From Prunella strophiata (Eukaryota > Chordata > Aves > Passeriformes > Prunellidae): a stretch of 64,000 bases of DNA. Numbering within the stretch: position 1 is the stretch's first letter; each line of letters begins with the position of its first letter. Position numbers and translations under genes: made by a program. Under the pieces are notes generated by a model. It was given only the letters and a program-made list of their open reading frames with translations. It ran no database searches and was not told where the DNA came from. The stretch spans positions 16,173,892 through 16,237,891 of the forward strand of contig JAZBQD010000001.1 in the NCBI GenBank assembly GCA_036583965.1, in the 5' to 3' direction. Positions 28,346 to 39,800 of this stretch are shown piece after piece.

Positions 28346-31300
28346 GTTATAAAAAGACAATTTCTTGATTGTTTCTGAATTTTTCCAACACTTGCTTATT
28401 TCAGGCAAGCTTAATGAGGTTTGAAGAGCACTGCAGAAGTCCTGGATTTCAGGGATGCTTTTGTTTCCTGCATTTCATCATAATTCCCACTTGAACTCAC
28501 ACCTCCAGGCATGAGATGTCTTTCACTGACCAAATTCCCAAAAAAGATTTCATTGCCAGCTCCTGAAGGCCTGTTGGGGTTTTGGTGGGATTTGTACCTG
28601 TGTCTGTGAGTGGGTTTTGGTGATTTTTTTGTTTTTAATTGTCTTTGCTTTTCTTGTGCTAGAGAGAGAAAAGTTAGAACTGGAAAGGTAAATAAAAATA
28701 CATAAAATCGAGGATGGGAACATTGCCACAGTGTGGAGGGCCCTAAAGTCAATTTATCACCACTGAAGGCAGTCAAAATCTCTCTTGCACATATGAGAAT
28801 GAACTAAACCAGCAGATATTATGATTTTTCTGGCATTCACTGCATGCTGGAAGAGCAATTTCACATTTTAAGGAATCATCTTTAAAGAAGAGGATGTGAA
28901 CATTGCAGAAAATCACCAGAAAAGCAAAGCCATAACCTCTCTCTCCACTAAAGGGAAAAAAACCAGATGGATACTGCTAATGCCACAGAACATAAACCAA
29001 CATTTACAGCTCAGTCAGGGCTGTAAAGAAATACATTTTATTCATGGTTGGTGAGGCAGGGTTCTGATCTTTACTAGAAGATCTATATATATTTTTTTTA
29101 ATGGACTATTCTGAGGATGATTTTCATATATATGGATAAATTGTATTTGTCTCTTAATGGATTCAGCATTTCAGCCAAGTCATTTCCTACCCTGCAGACA
29201 CTTCTAAGGACAGGACACTTAATATGTCAAAAGTGATGGACCTTAAGAGGATTTTTACCTCTACATTGCCTTTATCAGTGATCATAAAACTTGCTTTTTC
29301 AGCACTATTTCAAAGTCAGATCAAATATTTATTGTACTTATGGGAAATATTTACATAAACTCTTTAAAACCTGAAATCTGATAAAGTATTAGGACTCATT
29401 TGATTCCTTTCTGTAACTCAATGGCCCCTGAGAAACAGTTTTAAGTGTGGAAAGCAGCACTGGCAGGAAGCAGCCTTGGAGAAGCAGCTCCTGTGTTCTA
29501 CCCTCAGTGCACTGACCACAGATTTTGCTCTTTCCTGTGCTTCCCAGACTTTAATTGATGTCAACAACAACCACAACCTTTGAAACATCATCAGTGAACC
29601 AGCTCTAAAGCTGATTTTTAAACTAATTTAATTTAATATTTTGACTCCAGCAGCTGTGTGGAATTGCTCTCTGACACAAATCTGTGTGGTTTTTTTCTGC
29701 TGCCACCATACAGATTGCACTAGGTGATAATTTTGTTCTGTCAGACTGCTGCATGATATTCTGCTTCTTAAAGACCCTTGGTGATCACTCCTTCTTTTCT
29801 TTAAGCTGGAAAAGTGGAAAACCCCAAATCAAGTTGTCTGGGAATTGTGGTGCATTTAAACCTTGTGTTCTAAAAACTGCATCTTTTCTTCCTGCCTGTA
29901 ATCAATTTATAATTACTCCAGAGGAAAAAGAAATCATGCACAGCTAGATGGAAGTCGCAGGTCACCACTGCTGAGATGGAAAGCAAGTTTTGTGCATCAT
30001 AATTATGGAATTTTCCTGGAACTTCTATTTTTTGCTCCTGTTTACCTGCTAGACTCAGGCTCCTCCCCCTAAAGTATGTAACTATATCAAAGAGATCAGA
30101 GCATTTTTCAGGATGCTTTACAAAAAAGAACAATAAATTCCACCAAAGAACTCCAATCCTACAGCAAAAGCATCGCATAATGCTCTGAAAATATATTTTA
30201 TTAGGAAAAAAAGAGTGATTATAAAGCTTCTTTAAACACTGAATATGTGATTAAACAGAAACAACTACCTGCTGCCTCTCAGAGGGACTGTGGGAGCACA
30301 TCCATCACCTGGGCAGCCACAGGAACCACTGAGAGCCCAGGAGCTCTGGAGGAACAGCAAATGTGGAGAGCAAAACCTTGCTTTAAGGTCCCTGTCAGCC
30401 TGCTAATGCTCCTTGTGTTTACAGAGGGGGTTTGTCTATCACAGGTCATCCTAGCATTTTATTTGATACTTTATATTGTTTTATCAAACCAGGATTTAAG
30501 GATCTTCAGTGTCCCTTGAGCTTATCAGAGACTCAAAGTTTCACTGCCTCATAAACCAAAGAGCACAGAATTTTTGTGCTCCTTTTTGTGGAGGAGAGGC
30601 ACTGCTGAAGGAATTGTTGTGCTTCAAGTGGCTGATGTGCCAGGCTGGTTTTTTACTGCTCACTTGCAGATTGTACTGCTACACACTGAATTCTACACAT
30701 TTATTTTCCATGTGTGTCTTCCATCCAGGGCCTTGAAGCAGGGCCACTCTTTGACTCCCAAACTCCATTGGACATTGGATACAAACAAGTCCTAATATGG
30801 ATTTTCCCAAAGAATGTAGAAAGCATTTAATGAAAATATTATACATCATGAAATAATTAAGGTTTATGCTCTCATAAGAATTATTTCTGGGCTGCATCCA
30901 ACCTTAAATATTAATGTCTAGGTTATATAACATGCAGAAATTAATAACACTTTACTGGATATACATGGTTACCATGGTTTCTGGACATTTGAATTTTTTA
31001 GTTTAGTTTATAAAGCCCTGCACAACCCAAAACATTAAGAGCATATATTAAAACTTTTTCCATCCATTTAATATGCAATATACATGAGGACACTTCTATT
31101 TCTCAATATGCACTCTATCAAACTCAGTAAATTACTGTGTTCACATTTTCATTAGCTGTAGTCATGGAGTTGCTGATGGCTGTTAAAATCAGTTTTTACT
31201 TCATTTTCCATTATTTTTTTCAGGAAGCCTGTATTCTTAGAGACTTCTTCCTCTTTAAAAATTTATGTCATGGAACCTCATGTTGTCAGGAGCACTGATT

Positions 31301-31427
31301 GATTCATCAGTGTTGAGTATCCTGCATTGTTTCACACAGATTTCAAATCCCAATTTCACACCACTGTTGCTCTCATGCTGTATCTTACAGCACAATGCAC
31401 TGATGCTGATAAATTACTTAATAGCTA

Positions 31428-31500
31428 CAAAAAAAAAAAAAAAACAAAAACAAAAAAAAACCAACAAAAAAAAACCCAAAACAAAACAAAAAGAAAAAAC
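31428..31500 (+). repeat. A-rich simple repeat
   Basis: An A run followed by AAAAC-type units with almost no G or T. It is the complementary type to the G/T block at 2041. Confidence 0.9.
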
Positions 31501-32648
31501 CAAAGTCCTTAATTGGTACCTAATAAAATAATAACCAAATGCTCTCTGAGGTTGCTAGGATGCTTCCAAAGATCTGAAATACTTCAATAATTCTCACCTT
31601 TAACCCATTTGTTTGATCACAGAGCCTGGCACCCCTCCACGCTTTCCTAAAGCAACAGCCAGAGTCTGAACTCCAGGAATACTCAGCACTAAAAAACCTC
31701 AGGGTTCTGCTAGTGGAAATTCTGATTTCTCTTCAATTTTTGAGGTCCAAATCAATCAAACTGGTCCTGGATATCTGGGATTGGCATTCTCATTCCCTCT
31801 TTGTGTCCATGAGGGATGACACATCTTCCAGGTCTCTGCCCTTTTTTCTGCACTATTTCTCCAGAGATTTTTCACTCAGTTAATGTATTTCAGGGAGGTG
31901 GGTAAATGTTCATCTGCAGGAATATTCAAAGAAAGGACCAGATAGAAATGTGAGGGCCAGGGCTCCTCAGTGATTGTGCTACAGCAGTCATGGATGAAAT
32001 TAGAAAGAAATGGCCCAAAACTGGCACTATTATTCAATTCACATACTTTAATATGTGAAATAAATAATTCTACACTTCATCATCTTTTTGGAACCTTAGA
32101 AAAAGAGAAATATATACAGGGAAGGAAAATACTTTCAGAAAAAAAACACAACAGCATTTGAGAAATTTTTCCTTTGGTGAAATTTGGTCAAAACAAAATG
32201 AGACTGCAGGCAGTCATTGGAGTCCCTTCTTAGTTCACTCCACAACCTTTTAGAATTTAAATTTACATCTCCAGCAGGTTCAGTGGAACTGGATTAGACC
32301 ATGCTCACTTGGAGGGAAGTTTCTGGATAATTTTAAACTTTGAAGTTGAAAACATTTGGAAAGGGAGACAAGTGTTTGAGTCTTTGATTAAAGCCATCTG
32401 GTTTTGCATCAAGCTGATAGAGTTCTAGAAGCTAAATATTCCACACTCTGAAATTCATATATTGGTTTTATTTTGTGTTAAATTTAGCAGAACTCTGATG
32501 CCCCAGAAATAGAATCTCCTTCATCAATACTTTTTATATAATCTTCTTCTGAAAATACAACATGAAATAAAAAGATCTCTGCTTGGATTATGAAGTTAGA
32601 CTGTGATTAAACGAGTCTTGACTTTATATAAGTCTTTAGACCCTTTGC

Positions 32649-32673
32649 AAAAAAAAAAAAAAAAAAAAAAAAA
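32649..32673 (+). repeat. Poly-A tract, 25 bases
   Basis: An uninterrupted A run followed by GGAAAAAACCC. The upstream sequence shows no clear retrogene. Confidence 0.9.
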
Positions 32674-34736
32674 GGAAAAAACCCAATGTGTGAGGCAAAA
32701 CTCAACTATGCAAATCTCTTTCTCTGTGCAAAACCTCTGATAAGAGAGGATGGCATCAGTTTTTAGTCAGCCCCCTATCAAGCAGGGACACTTAACCAGC
32801 AGAGAACTCAAGGAGTTCTAAATGCAGAGAGCAGAAATGACACCAGCAAGGCAAGAGCAGTGTGATTTGTAATGCAAACAGAAGCCTGCCCCACAGCATG
32901 TGTGGGTTGTTACATACCCCCATTCAAACTGGGGTTTGTAGAAAGGAATGCAAAGTGCATCCAAAGCTCACCAGTGGATCCCAGGAGCTCCTGCAGCTCT
33001 AACTTAAGGCCATGGAAATCAAAGAGGTCCCAGAAGCTTTCACAGGAATATTCCTGCAATAATTACTATGTAAAGGAGAAGCCTAAAAGGGAGACTGCAC
33101 ACATCTCTACTTCAGTCCCACTTTCTATTGTTCAAACTCACAGAAAAATCATTTACAGTCATGAGCCAAAAGCTATGTAGAATCAAACTTCTCATTATTC
33201 ATTTAATCATTAACTTATTAAAATGGTTTTTATGATCACCCAGAACTTTATTCTCCATATGTCCTTAGTGAGGACTATTGGAGCTGTCTGGAATTAAGTC
33301 TCTCACACTGGGTATCACACCTTGGATACTTGAGAGGTTTTAGTTTAATGGCATTACTGACTATGCAGTTAAGCAGCTGAAAGCTTGGTATTTGCTTTTC
33401 CTACGGCAGCCAAAAGTGCATCATTATATTGACAGAAGAGTGAGAGAACAAAGTGTCTTGATGTATTTTACATTCTTCTTGGCAGTGGTTTAAATTAACA
33501 ATAAGATGTGAAAGAGAACATCCAGTTAACCACCCCAAGAAAAAAAGAATTTAACATCTCTGAACATCTTTAGTTCACATCCATGTGCTGTGCATCAGTT
33601 TGAGTACTCAGTGTTGGTGAGTAGCTGTGCATCAGAAGTGGAAGCAGTTCATCCAGTGCACATTTCTATTCCTTTCAGCTCTTCCAATGATCCTGATCAT
33701 TGCTCACAAACCTTTTCCTCATCTCCTCCCTTTCCCTCTGATGAATCTTCAGTACGTATTCACCTGGCTCATGCACCCTGATTTTCATCCCTATCTGACC
33801 CTGAAAACCACTCAGATTTTTTTTTTTCCCAACCAATTTCTGACACAGCCCTCATTTCCTCTTTTGCTTCCCTTTTTTCTGGTATCTGTCCTTATCTTCA
33901 ACTGCCTTGAAGTATCTATTTCCTTTAGGCATTTCACTCACTGCTTGGTTTTCTGATGTCAAGAAAATGGATAGAAAACTGTCAAGAAGAGCTTCTGTTT
34001 CTATTGTGCAATAAAAGTTGCAAAAGACCCTTCTCACAAATTCAACAAAGCAAGAAAATAACCAAAAAGATGAGCAGCAGAACGTTGCCCAAGGACACAG
34101 AGTAAAAACATACCATTAGCAAAAATAACTAAAATTAATGAAGCTAGTAGCTGCTCAGGCTCTTAGAAAATTGATCTCCAGAGGTGCAGACCATGTAGTC
34201 CTCAAATAATGACAAAGAAAAGGGAACAAAAAAGCTCTTTCACTCCTCCAAAAAGGTATTTTTTCCGTTTTAAGAGTAGAGAGAGATCTTTTGGGACGAG
34301 ACAGTTTCAAGAAATAAGTTCCAATGGCGTGGTGACCTGGAAGTGGCAGTGAGTGATGTTCTGTGCTTCAAGAGCAGAATTCTTTAGAAGACACTGGAAA
34401 AGGCATCAGCTGCAGTTTCTTGAGTTCCCACTTGCACAAATTCAATTGTGATAAGAATGGAAAGAGGGAAAAAGAGGATCAGCATTACTGCATCTTCTGT
34501 GACAAAGTGACACTGCAACAGTGTAAGAGTGGGTAGCTGGACATTACATTCTTGCCATCTCTGGCCATCTAGTGGCATCTTTTTCTCCACAAAACATAAC
34601 AAATAAACAATTACAATTATTATCTCAAAGAGAAACAAACACCCCAACAGCCCATGTAGGTTAAATAATGAGCTTGCAAGTACATAATTCTTGTTATCTT
34701 ATTAATGCTGTGGCACAGAAAATTGGTTTAGAAGCT

Positions 34737-34830
34737 TTACAGAATCACACAGTCAGGTTGGAAAAGACCTCTGGGATTATTGAGTCCAACTCAATGCTCT
34801 GCAGCCTGGTGAGCTCCAGTGCAAATGTCC
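34737..34830 (-). mobile_element. CR1-like 3' end fragment, antisense
   Basis: ACAGAATCACACAGTCAGG, then TTGGAAAAGACCTCTGGGAT and GAGTCCAACTC, is the reverse complement of a CR1 tail (CCAACCTGACTGTGTGATTC on the other strand). Beyond about 34,830 I no longer recognise CR1 sequence. Confidence 0.6.
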
Positions 34831-35284
34831 AGTGCTCTTGCACAGGGATGTGTCATCCCAGGTGGCCTGAGTGACATTTTGGGGACAGTCAGAGGATGGG
34901 TTGGTGCCTTGTGGTGCAACGTGTGCTGCTGCTGCTCCTGAGGGTACCAAAGAGGTCTGTCACTGTGTTTTGTCACTGAAGAGAAACTTTGGAGCAGAAA
35001 TCACTATGGTGAAAAAAACCAATGTTCTGGCTGTCCTGCAGCATCCAAGCAGCTGGAGAGGGGACAGGGAGCCCTTTTCCCAGTGAGGTGTCCCAGGCTG
35101 CAGCCTGGCCAGGAGCACAAGCATCCCTGGAGCTGGAGTCTCTGGCATCCCTCGGCTCCTTCCCCCTCCCAGCCATGGATGAACAACCAGCACAGCAGCA
35201 CCGTGTCCCCGGCCATGGGTGGCAGACCTGGGGAACCCTCCTGTGCCAGCTCCTGGGCTCCTCAGGGCAAGCCACGGAGCTGCT
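34831..35284. other. GC-richer unclassified sequence between two CR1 fragments
   Basis: Composition rises in G and C compared with the upstream desert. Frames of up to about 138 codons on either strand reflect that composition and show no family resemblance. It may belong to an older repeat. Confidence 0.5.
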
Positions 35285-35442
35285 GAGACCGTCCAGACAC
35301 AAAGATGATGAGGGGTCTGGAGCTTTTCTTGATGAGGAGAGACTGAGGGAGCGTTTGGGCTTCAGGAGACTGGGAGTGGATGTCACCAACGCAAATCAGT
35401 ATCTCTAAAAAGTGGATCTCAGCAATGCATTTAAATGTCTCC

Positions 35443-35665
35443 AAGGGGTGCCAGAGGATGGTGCCAGACTCTTCAGTGGTAGCCACAGGACAAGGAGCAG
35501 CAGCCACAAACTCAAACACAAGAAGTTTCCCCTCAGCATGAGGAAGAATTCTTCTCATTGAAGGCGGCCGAGCACAGGGACAGCTGCACAGGGAGGGCTC
35601 TGTCCCTGGAGACATCCCCATCCCACCCGGACGCCTTCCCGCGCCCCTGCCGCGGGTGACGCTGC
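35443..35665. repeat. Left copy of 223-bp direct duplication flanking the LTR
   Basis: This segment (starting AAGGGGTGCC, ending GACGCTGC) recurs at 36288-36510 with a constant offset of 845 and no indel. I find one difference, C here at 35605 against T in the other copy. It abuts the LTR start directly. The sequence itself is part of a sense CR1 element. Confidence 0.92.
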
Positions 35666-36287
35666 TGTGAATAACGCCAACCACTTGGTTTTTTAAAAAA
35701 TTTTAAAAGTTTAATAAAAATAAGATGGTTATAAAAATAGTAATATAATTAGAGTAAATAAAATGTGAACAGTTTAGATAGGATAATACGAGACAATAAA
35801 AACAAAGAGTTACGAACCGGTCCAGGTGCCCTCCTGGGCTAGTCAAGCCCCGAAAGCACACACGTTAACAAAGGATTAACCCTTAAAAGCAATAACCTGT
35901 TGCATATTCATATACCCCATGCATGATGCATAAATTCCACCTAAAACAAAGGTTTTCATCTGGTTTTTGTCATCTTCCCACTCCCAGTCTCTCGGCGTCC
36001 CACAGTCTCAGCAATGCAAGGAGAATTTGGTTCCTTCTGATAAGAGTCATAAATTCTCTCTTCCCTGGGAGATCTGGGTGCCCTGTGGCTGCTATCTCTG
36101 TGCAAATTCCTCCCGCAAAAAAAAAAATCTTACATACATAGTCTCTATTTTAATTATAAAAACCACAATTTAACTATAACACTACGTTTACTATATTATT
36201 AAAACATCAATACAGCACTACAAATTGATACAACATGATACATATAATATTTGCGAAAAGCCAGTCATGTAATATGCATTTTTCACA
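35666..36287 (-). mobile_element. Solo ERV-type LTR, 622 bp, antisense to WDR11
   Basis: The element begins TGTGAA and ends TTCACA, the TG...CA inverted termini of an LTR. On the minus strand it has an ATTAAA poly(A) signal (plus-strand 35710-35715) and a TATA-like AT-rich stretch near 35900-35915, in the U3-to-U5 order expected. There is no internal viral coding sequence, primer-binding site or second LTR, so it is a solo LTR. The style resembles LTRs common in songbirds, but I do not assign a family. It sits exactly between two copies of a 223-bp CR1-derived sequence. Confidence 0.75.
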
Positions 36288-36510
36288 AAGGGGTGCCAGA
36301 GGATGGTGCCAGACTCTTCAGTGGTAGCCACAGGACAAGGAGCAGCAGCCACAAACTCAAACACAAGAAGTTTCCCCTCAGCATGAGGAAGAATTCTTCT
36401 CATTGAAGGCGGCCGAGCACAGGGACAGCTGCACAGGGAGGGCTCTGTCTCTGGAGACATCCCCATCCCACCCGGACGCCTTCCCGCGCCCCTGCCGCGG
36501 GTGACGCTGC
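36288..36510. repeat. Right copy of 223-bp direct duplication flanking the LTR
   Basis: It begins immediately after the LTR terminus and matches 35443-35665 at 222 of 223 positions. It then runs on into GTGGATGATCCCCGCAGG, the next part of the CR1 consensus. The undisrupted element therefore once continued from this copy into the promoter. Confidence 0.92.
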
Positions 36511-36591
36511 CGTGGATGATCCCCGCAGGTCCCCGCCGGCCCGGCCCGCTCCGAGACCCGCGGCTGGCCCCGGGCCCGGCTCGGCGCGGCC

Positions 36592-36623
36592 GGGGCAGGG
36601 CAGGGCAGGGCAGGGCAGGGCGG
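36592..36623 (+). repeat. GGGCA pentamer repeat in the promoter
   Basis: Five to six tandem GGGCA units lie about 165-190 bases upstream of the ATG, followed by GGGCGG. Four or more runs of three Gs on the + strand could form a G-quadruplex or act as Sp1-type sites. Confidence 0.85.
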
Positions 36624-36784
36624 AACGGCCGTTCCCGGGCCGCGGGGCCCCGGCGGAGCGCGGCGCTGAGGCGGCGGCGCTGAGGCGGCGCTTCCTGCGG
36701 GGCGGTGCCGGCAGGGCCGCGGGCTCGGCACCGGCAGCCGGGGCTGGGCGGCCCCGCCGGGCTCCGCTCCCCGCCGGCCTCGCC

Positions 36785-36870
36785 ATGCAGCGCTTCACCG
36801 TCAACATCAAGCTGCCGGCGCGGACCCTGACGGGCGCCCTGAGCGCGCCCAACCGCGGCGCGGCGGACTG
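36785..36870 (+). CDS. WDR11: WDR11 exon 1 (start codon, residues 1-29)
   Basis: The exon opens at ATG in the context CTCGCC-ATG-C and reads MQRFTVNIKLPARTLTGALS, then continues to a split tryptophan codon (TG|G). The ARTLTGAL block and the following N-AADW match the amino end of vertebrate WDR11. The donor is GTGAGG at 36871. No other ATG in this frame gives the conserved block. The exon is very GC-rich, like the island around it. Confidence 0.93.
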
Positions 36871-39800
36871 GTGAGGGCCGGGCCGGGCCGGGCCGGGCCG
36901 GGGGGGTCCCGGGTCCCTCCGCGGCCCCTTGGCCGCAGCCGCGGGTCGGGCTCGGCTCTGCTCCCGGAGCTGCCTCCGGCTGCAGAGCCCCCGAGCAGCG
37001 CCGGGAATCGCGATGGATCCCCGGGAGAGGCCGGGAGTGCTGCTGTCCGGCCCGGGGCAGGGACAGGGACAGGGACAGCCGGGGCGAGCGTGGCCCAGCC
37101 CCTCCCGGCAGTGACATACCGGTGCCCATTGAAGCAGAGCAGGTTGGGATTAGATATCAGGAAGGAATTCTTCCCTGTGAGGGTGCTGAGCCCTTGCACA
37201 GGTACCCAGAGAAGCTGTGGCTGCCCCTGGATCCCTGGCAGTGCCCAAGGCCAGGTTGGACAGGGCTTGGAGCACCTGGGACAGTGGAAATGTCCCTGCC
37301 ATGGCAGGGGTGGCACTGGATGGGCTTTAAAGTCCCTTCCAACCCAAACCATTCTGTGATTCTGTGGTTAACTTCTCCTGAAGTCAGACAAGCCTTGGCA
37401 GATTTTCACTGTCACTGTAATAACTGCTGACATACTCCTTTTTTGTCTATAAATAAGTAATAAATAAAAAATATATGCAATTAATTATATAATTGCAATT
37501 ATATGTTCTTACATCTAAAATTTGGGAATGCTCTTCATGAATTCCTATGTGACATTTTAAACTTAGAGAAGAAGATTCTGAGATGGACACAAAGAGATGC
37601 TTTGTGGTGGCTTAGGGCTCCAGCAGACAGTGCAATATCATTTTACAAAGCTTTTATGTTACTAAATAGTATTTACCATCTGATAAACATCAAATAGGTT
37701 GTCTGGTAGCATGCATTCAGCTTACCAAAAACCCCCTCATTCCTGATGTGAAGAGGTTTTGTTGTGTTTCAGTTGTTGATGATGCTCTGTGCTCTCCCAG
37801 GGGCTGGCAGGGTTTGATTGCTTATGGATGCCATTCCCTCGTGCTCGTAGTGGATGCCAACTCTGCTCAGACCTTGCAGGTTTTGGAAAGACACAAAGCC
37901 AGTGTTGTCAAGGTGAGATGTTCCTGGTTTATGGTATATTACATAAATATAAGTACTTGACATGATGTTCCATGTGGTTTTGACATGAAATCTGATGTGA
38001 AATGCATGCATTTTACGTGATCTCTTCTTCAGCTGAGTCACATCATGCATGCTGAAATTTGAGTTGAGGTTGATGGTATATCTTTCTAGAAAATACAGAA
38101 TGTAAAAGGATAGACTATCTGGAAAAGTTTGTTAGTGTTACAGAACATGTTTCTAGGAAAGCTGTTAACATAAGAGGATTTCAAATGAACATTACAAAAT
38201 ATCAAGTGAAGCTCCTTGCTGCTGCCCTTTCTGATCTTCCCTGTTGGGAGAAGTGCACCATTTGTCCAGGAAGTTATTTTTAAGCTTTTCCTTCTTTTCT
38301 TACCTATAGAAAAGGAGCAACAGCAGGCAAAACTGAACATTTATTTTAGTGATATAAAATGACTAAAAATTTTAGTTTAAGTGCAGGGTACCTATACTTT
38401 GCTTTGAAGGTCCTTGACTTGAAATTGCAGAGTTTGACTTTGGGTGAGTGTGGAACAGGTTGTATTTCTTTGACTCATCTTTTCTTTGATTGTGAACAAT
38501 GACAGATTTCACTTAGGATTTTGAGGATTGTTTGGCTGGCAGATGTGTTTGATGGTCCTTGGCACAAGTGCTGTATTTATTAGAAGGCTGTCAATAATTT
38601 ATGAAGAAGAATAATAGGGTCTTTCTAGTAGAAGAAAAGCTGAATGTGTCTTCTGCTTTAACATTTGTGCTTATCTTAGGTAACAAATTGTAGCAAAATT
38701 AGTTTTTCATCCATGCAGTGATAACATTTTAATAAGTTTTGGTTACATTCACTAACTTTGAGAAGTTACATTATTTCAACAGGCACAGAAATGCTGAAGT
38801 CCAATAATTTGTAAGTTAATTTTTCAAAGCCACTACTTGAAGCTTTATGAACAGAAGTAGACTGTAAGAAAATGGCTAATTTATGAGGTGGAATAATGAA
38901 AAAAAAATCCCTTCTACATGAAGAAATAGGCATTATATAAGAAATTATTATGGGGCCATGATCACTGCAGATGCCTTTACATCGCTAAGAAATTTTCTTC
39001 AGTTCCTAAATTGTTTTTTTTGTAAGAGTTTGTGTATGCTAAGAGCACAAATAAGCTGGAGTGGATCTGTAGAAATCTGCTGTGTAAGTCTGGCTTAAAC
39101 TCAGCAAACTCAGTCCACTGGGGATCCTCTCCCCAAAAACCTGTGCCTCAGTTCTGAAAAATTCCAAAACACACCACATCTGTTATGAAGAAAACAAAGA
39201 AAAACCAATTGTTTCATAATCCCTTTACAGTCCATTTTGCTATTTTCCTTTAAACACATCCTCTCCTTTGGCTGTTGGAACTTTGTCTGGAATAGGTAAA
39301 AGCTCCCCTGAAAATGGGTTGTCCATCTGTCCAAATGCTGTTTATATGGGACTGAAGACTTTGTAGGGAGTGGATTATATCTGATTTTTCCTTTACAAAG
39401 AGTATTGAAAGCATGCTTTCATGGAAGAAATCTTATTACAAGAGAAGTGTTTTGATCCATCACAAGAATGAAAGGATTGAAATTATGTTTGTGTCCTTTT
39501 TGATGCATTAACAAACAGTGATAATAAGGCTTTATAAATGAGGTGGTATGAATTGTGAAAATTAAAAAAATTCATCTCTGATTCCTGTTTCTGACTGATG
39601 CTGCTGTATTTTGAAGTCCAGTAGACAGTGACTAATACTGCTAGAAAATAATTTCTTTCAGCAGGTGGTCAGGTCCTGTGTGGGGACTTGTTGGATCAGT
39701 GTGACTGCAGAGAGGAAAGAGGTTGAGGTTCATGGCACCACACGGGCTCTGCTTAGGGCTGGACATATAAAGATCTCCTTTTTTGTTGTTTTGAGGCTTG

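Larger units (their letters stand above)
28346..34736. other. Intergenic, no gene seen
   Basis: Unique sequence with the A-rich tracts at 31428 and 32649. No exons or RNA genes are supportable. Confidence 0.7.
35285..36540 (+). mobile_element. CR1 LINE fragment, interrupted by the LTR
   Basis: Sense-strand CR1 wording is visible: AAAGATGATGAGGGGTCTGG, GAGGAGAGACTGAGGGAGC, CTCCAAGGGGTGCC, ACACAAGAAGTTTCCCCTCA, GCATGAGGAAGAATTCTTCTC, and then, after the LTR and duplication, GGATGATCCCCGCAGGTCCC. It is 5'-truncated, as usual for CR1, and lacks the terminal octamer repeat. Its 3' end fades into the CpG island, so that boundary is approximate. Confidence 0.7.
36455..37115 (+). promoter_or_regulatory. 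WDR11: CpG-rich promoter region of WDR11
   Basis: CpG dinucleotides are dense here, in contrast to the CpG-poor, AT-rich flanks. No TATA box is evident near the likely start of transcription. An ETS-like core (CGCTTCCTG, about 36689) and a GC box (GGGGCGGTG, about 36699) lie within 100 bases upstream of the ATG. GGGCA repeats sit at 36592-36623. The upstream edge merges into a CR1 fragment. The transcription start site is not determinable from sequence alone. Confidence 0.8.

Noticed and set aside
1..34700. Possible exons of the expected upstream neighbour PLPP4
   Set aside because: In human the upstream neighbour lies far away; I recognised no translated segment with a matching domain and splice sites.
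36218..37129. A 303-codon minus-strand open frame across the promoter and CR1
   Set aside because: It runs through LTR, CR1 and CpG-island sequence; length reflects GC content, it is rich in P, G, R and A, and it shares its C-terminal part with the frame in the duplicated copy at 35,262-35,684.
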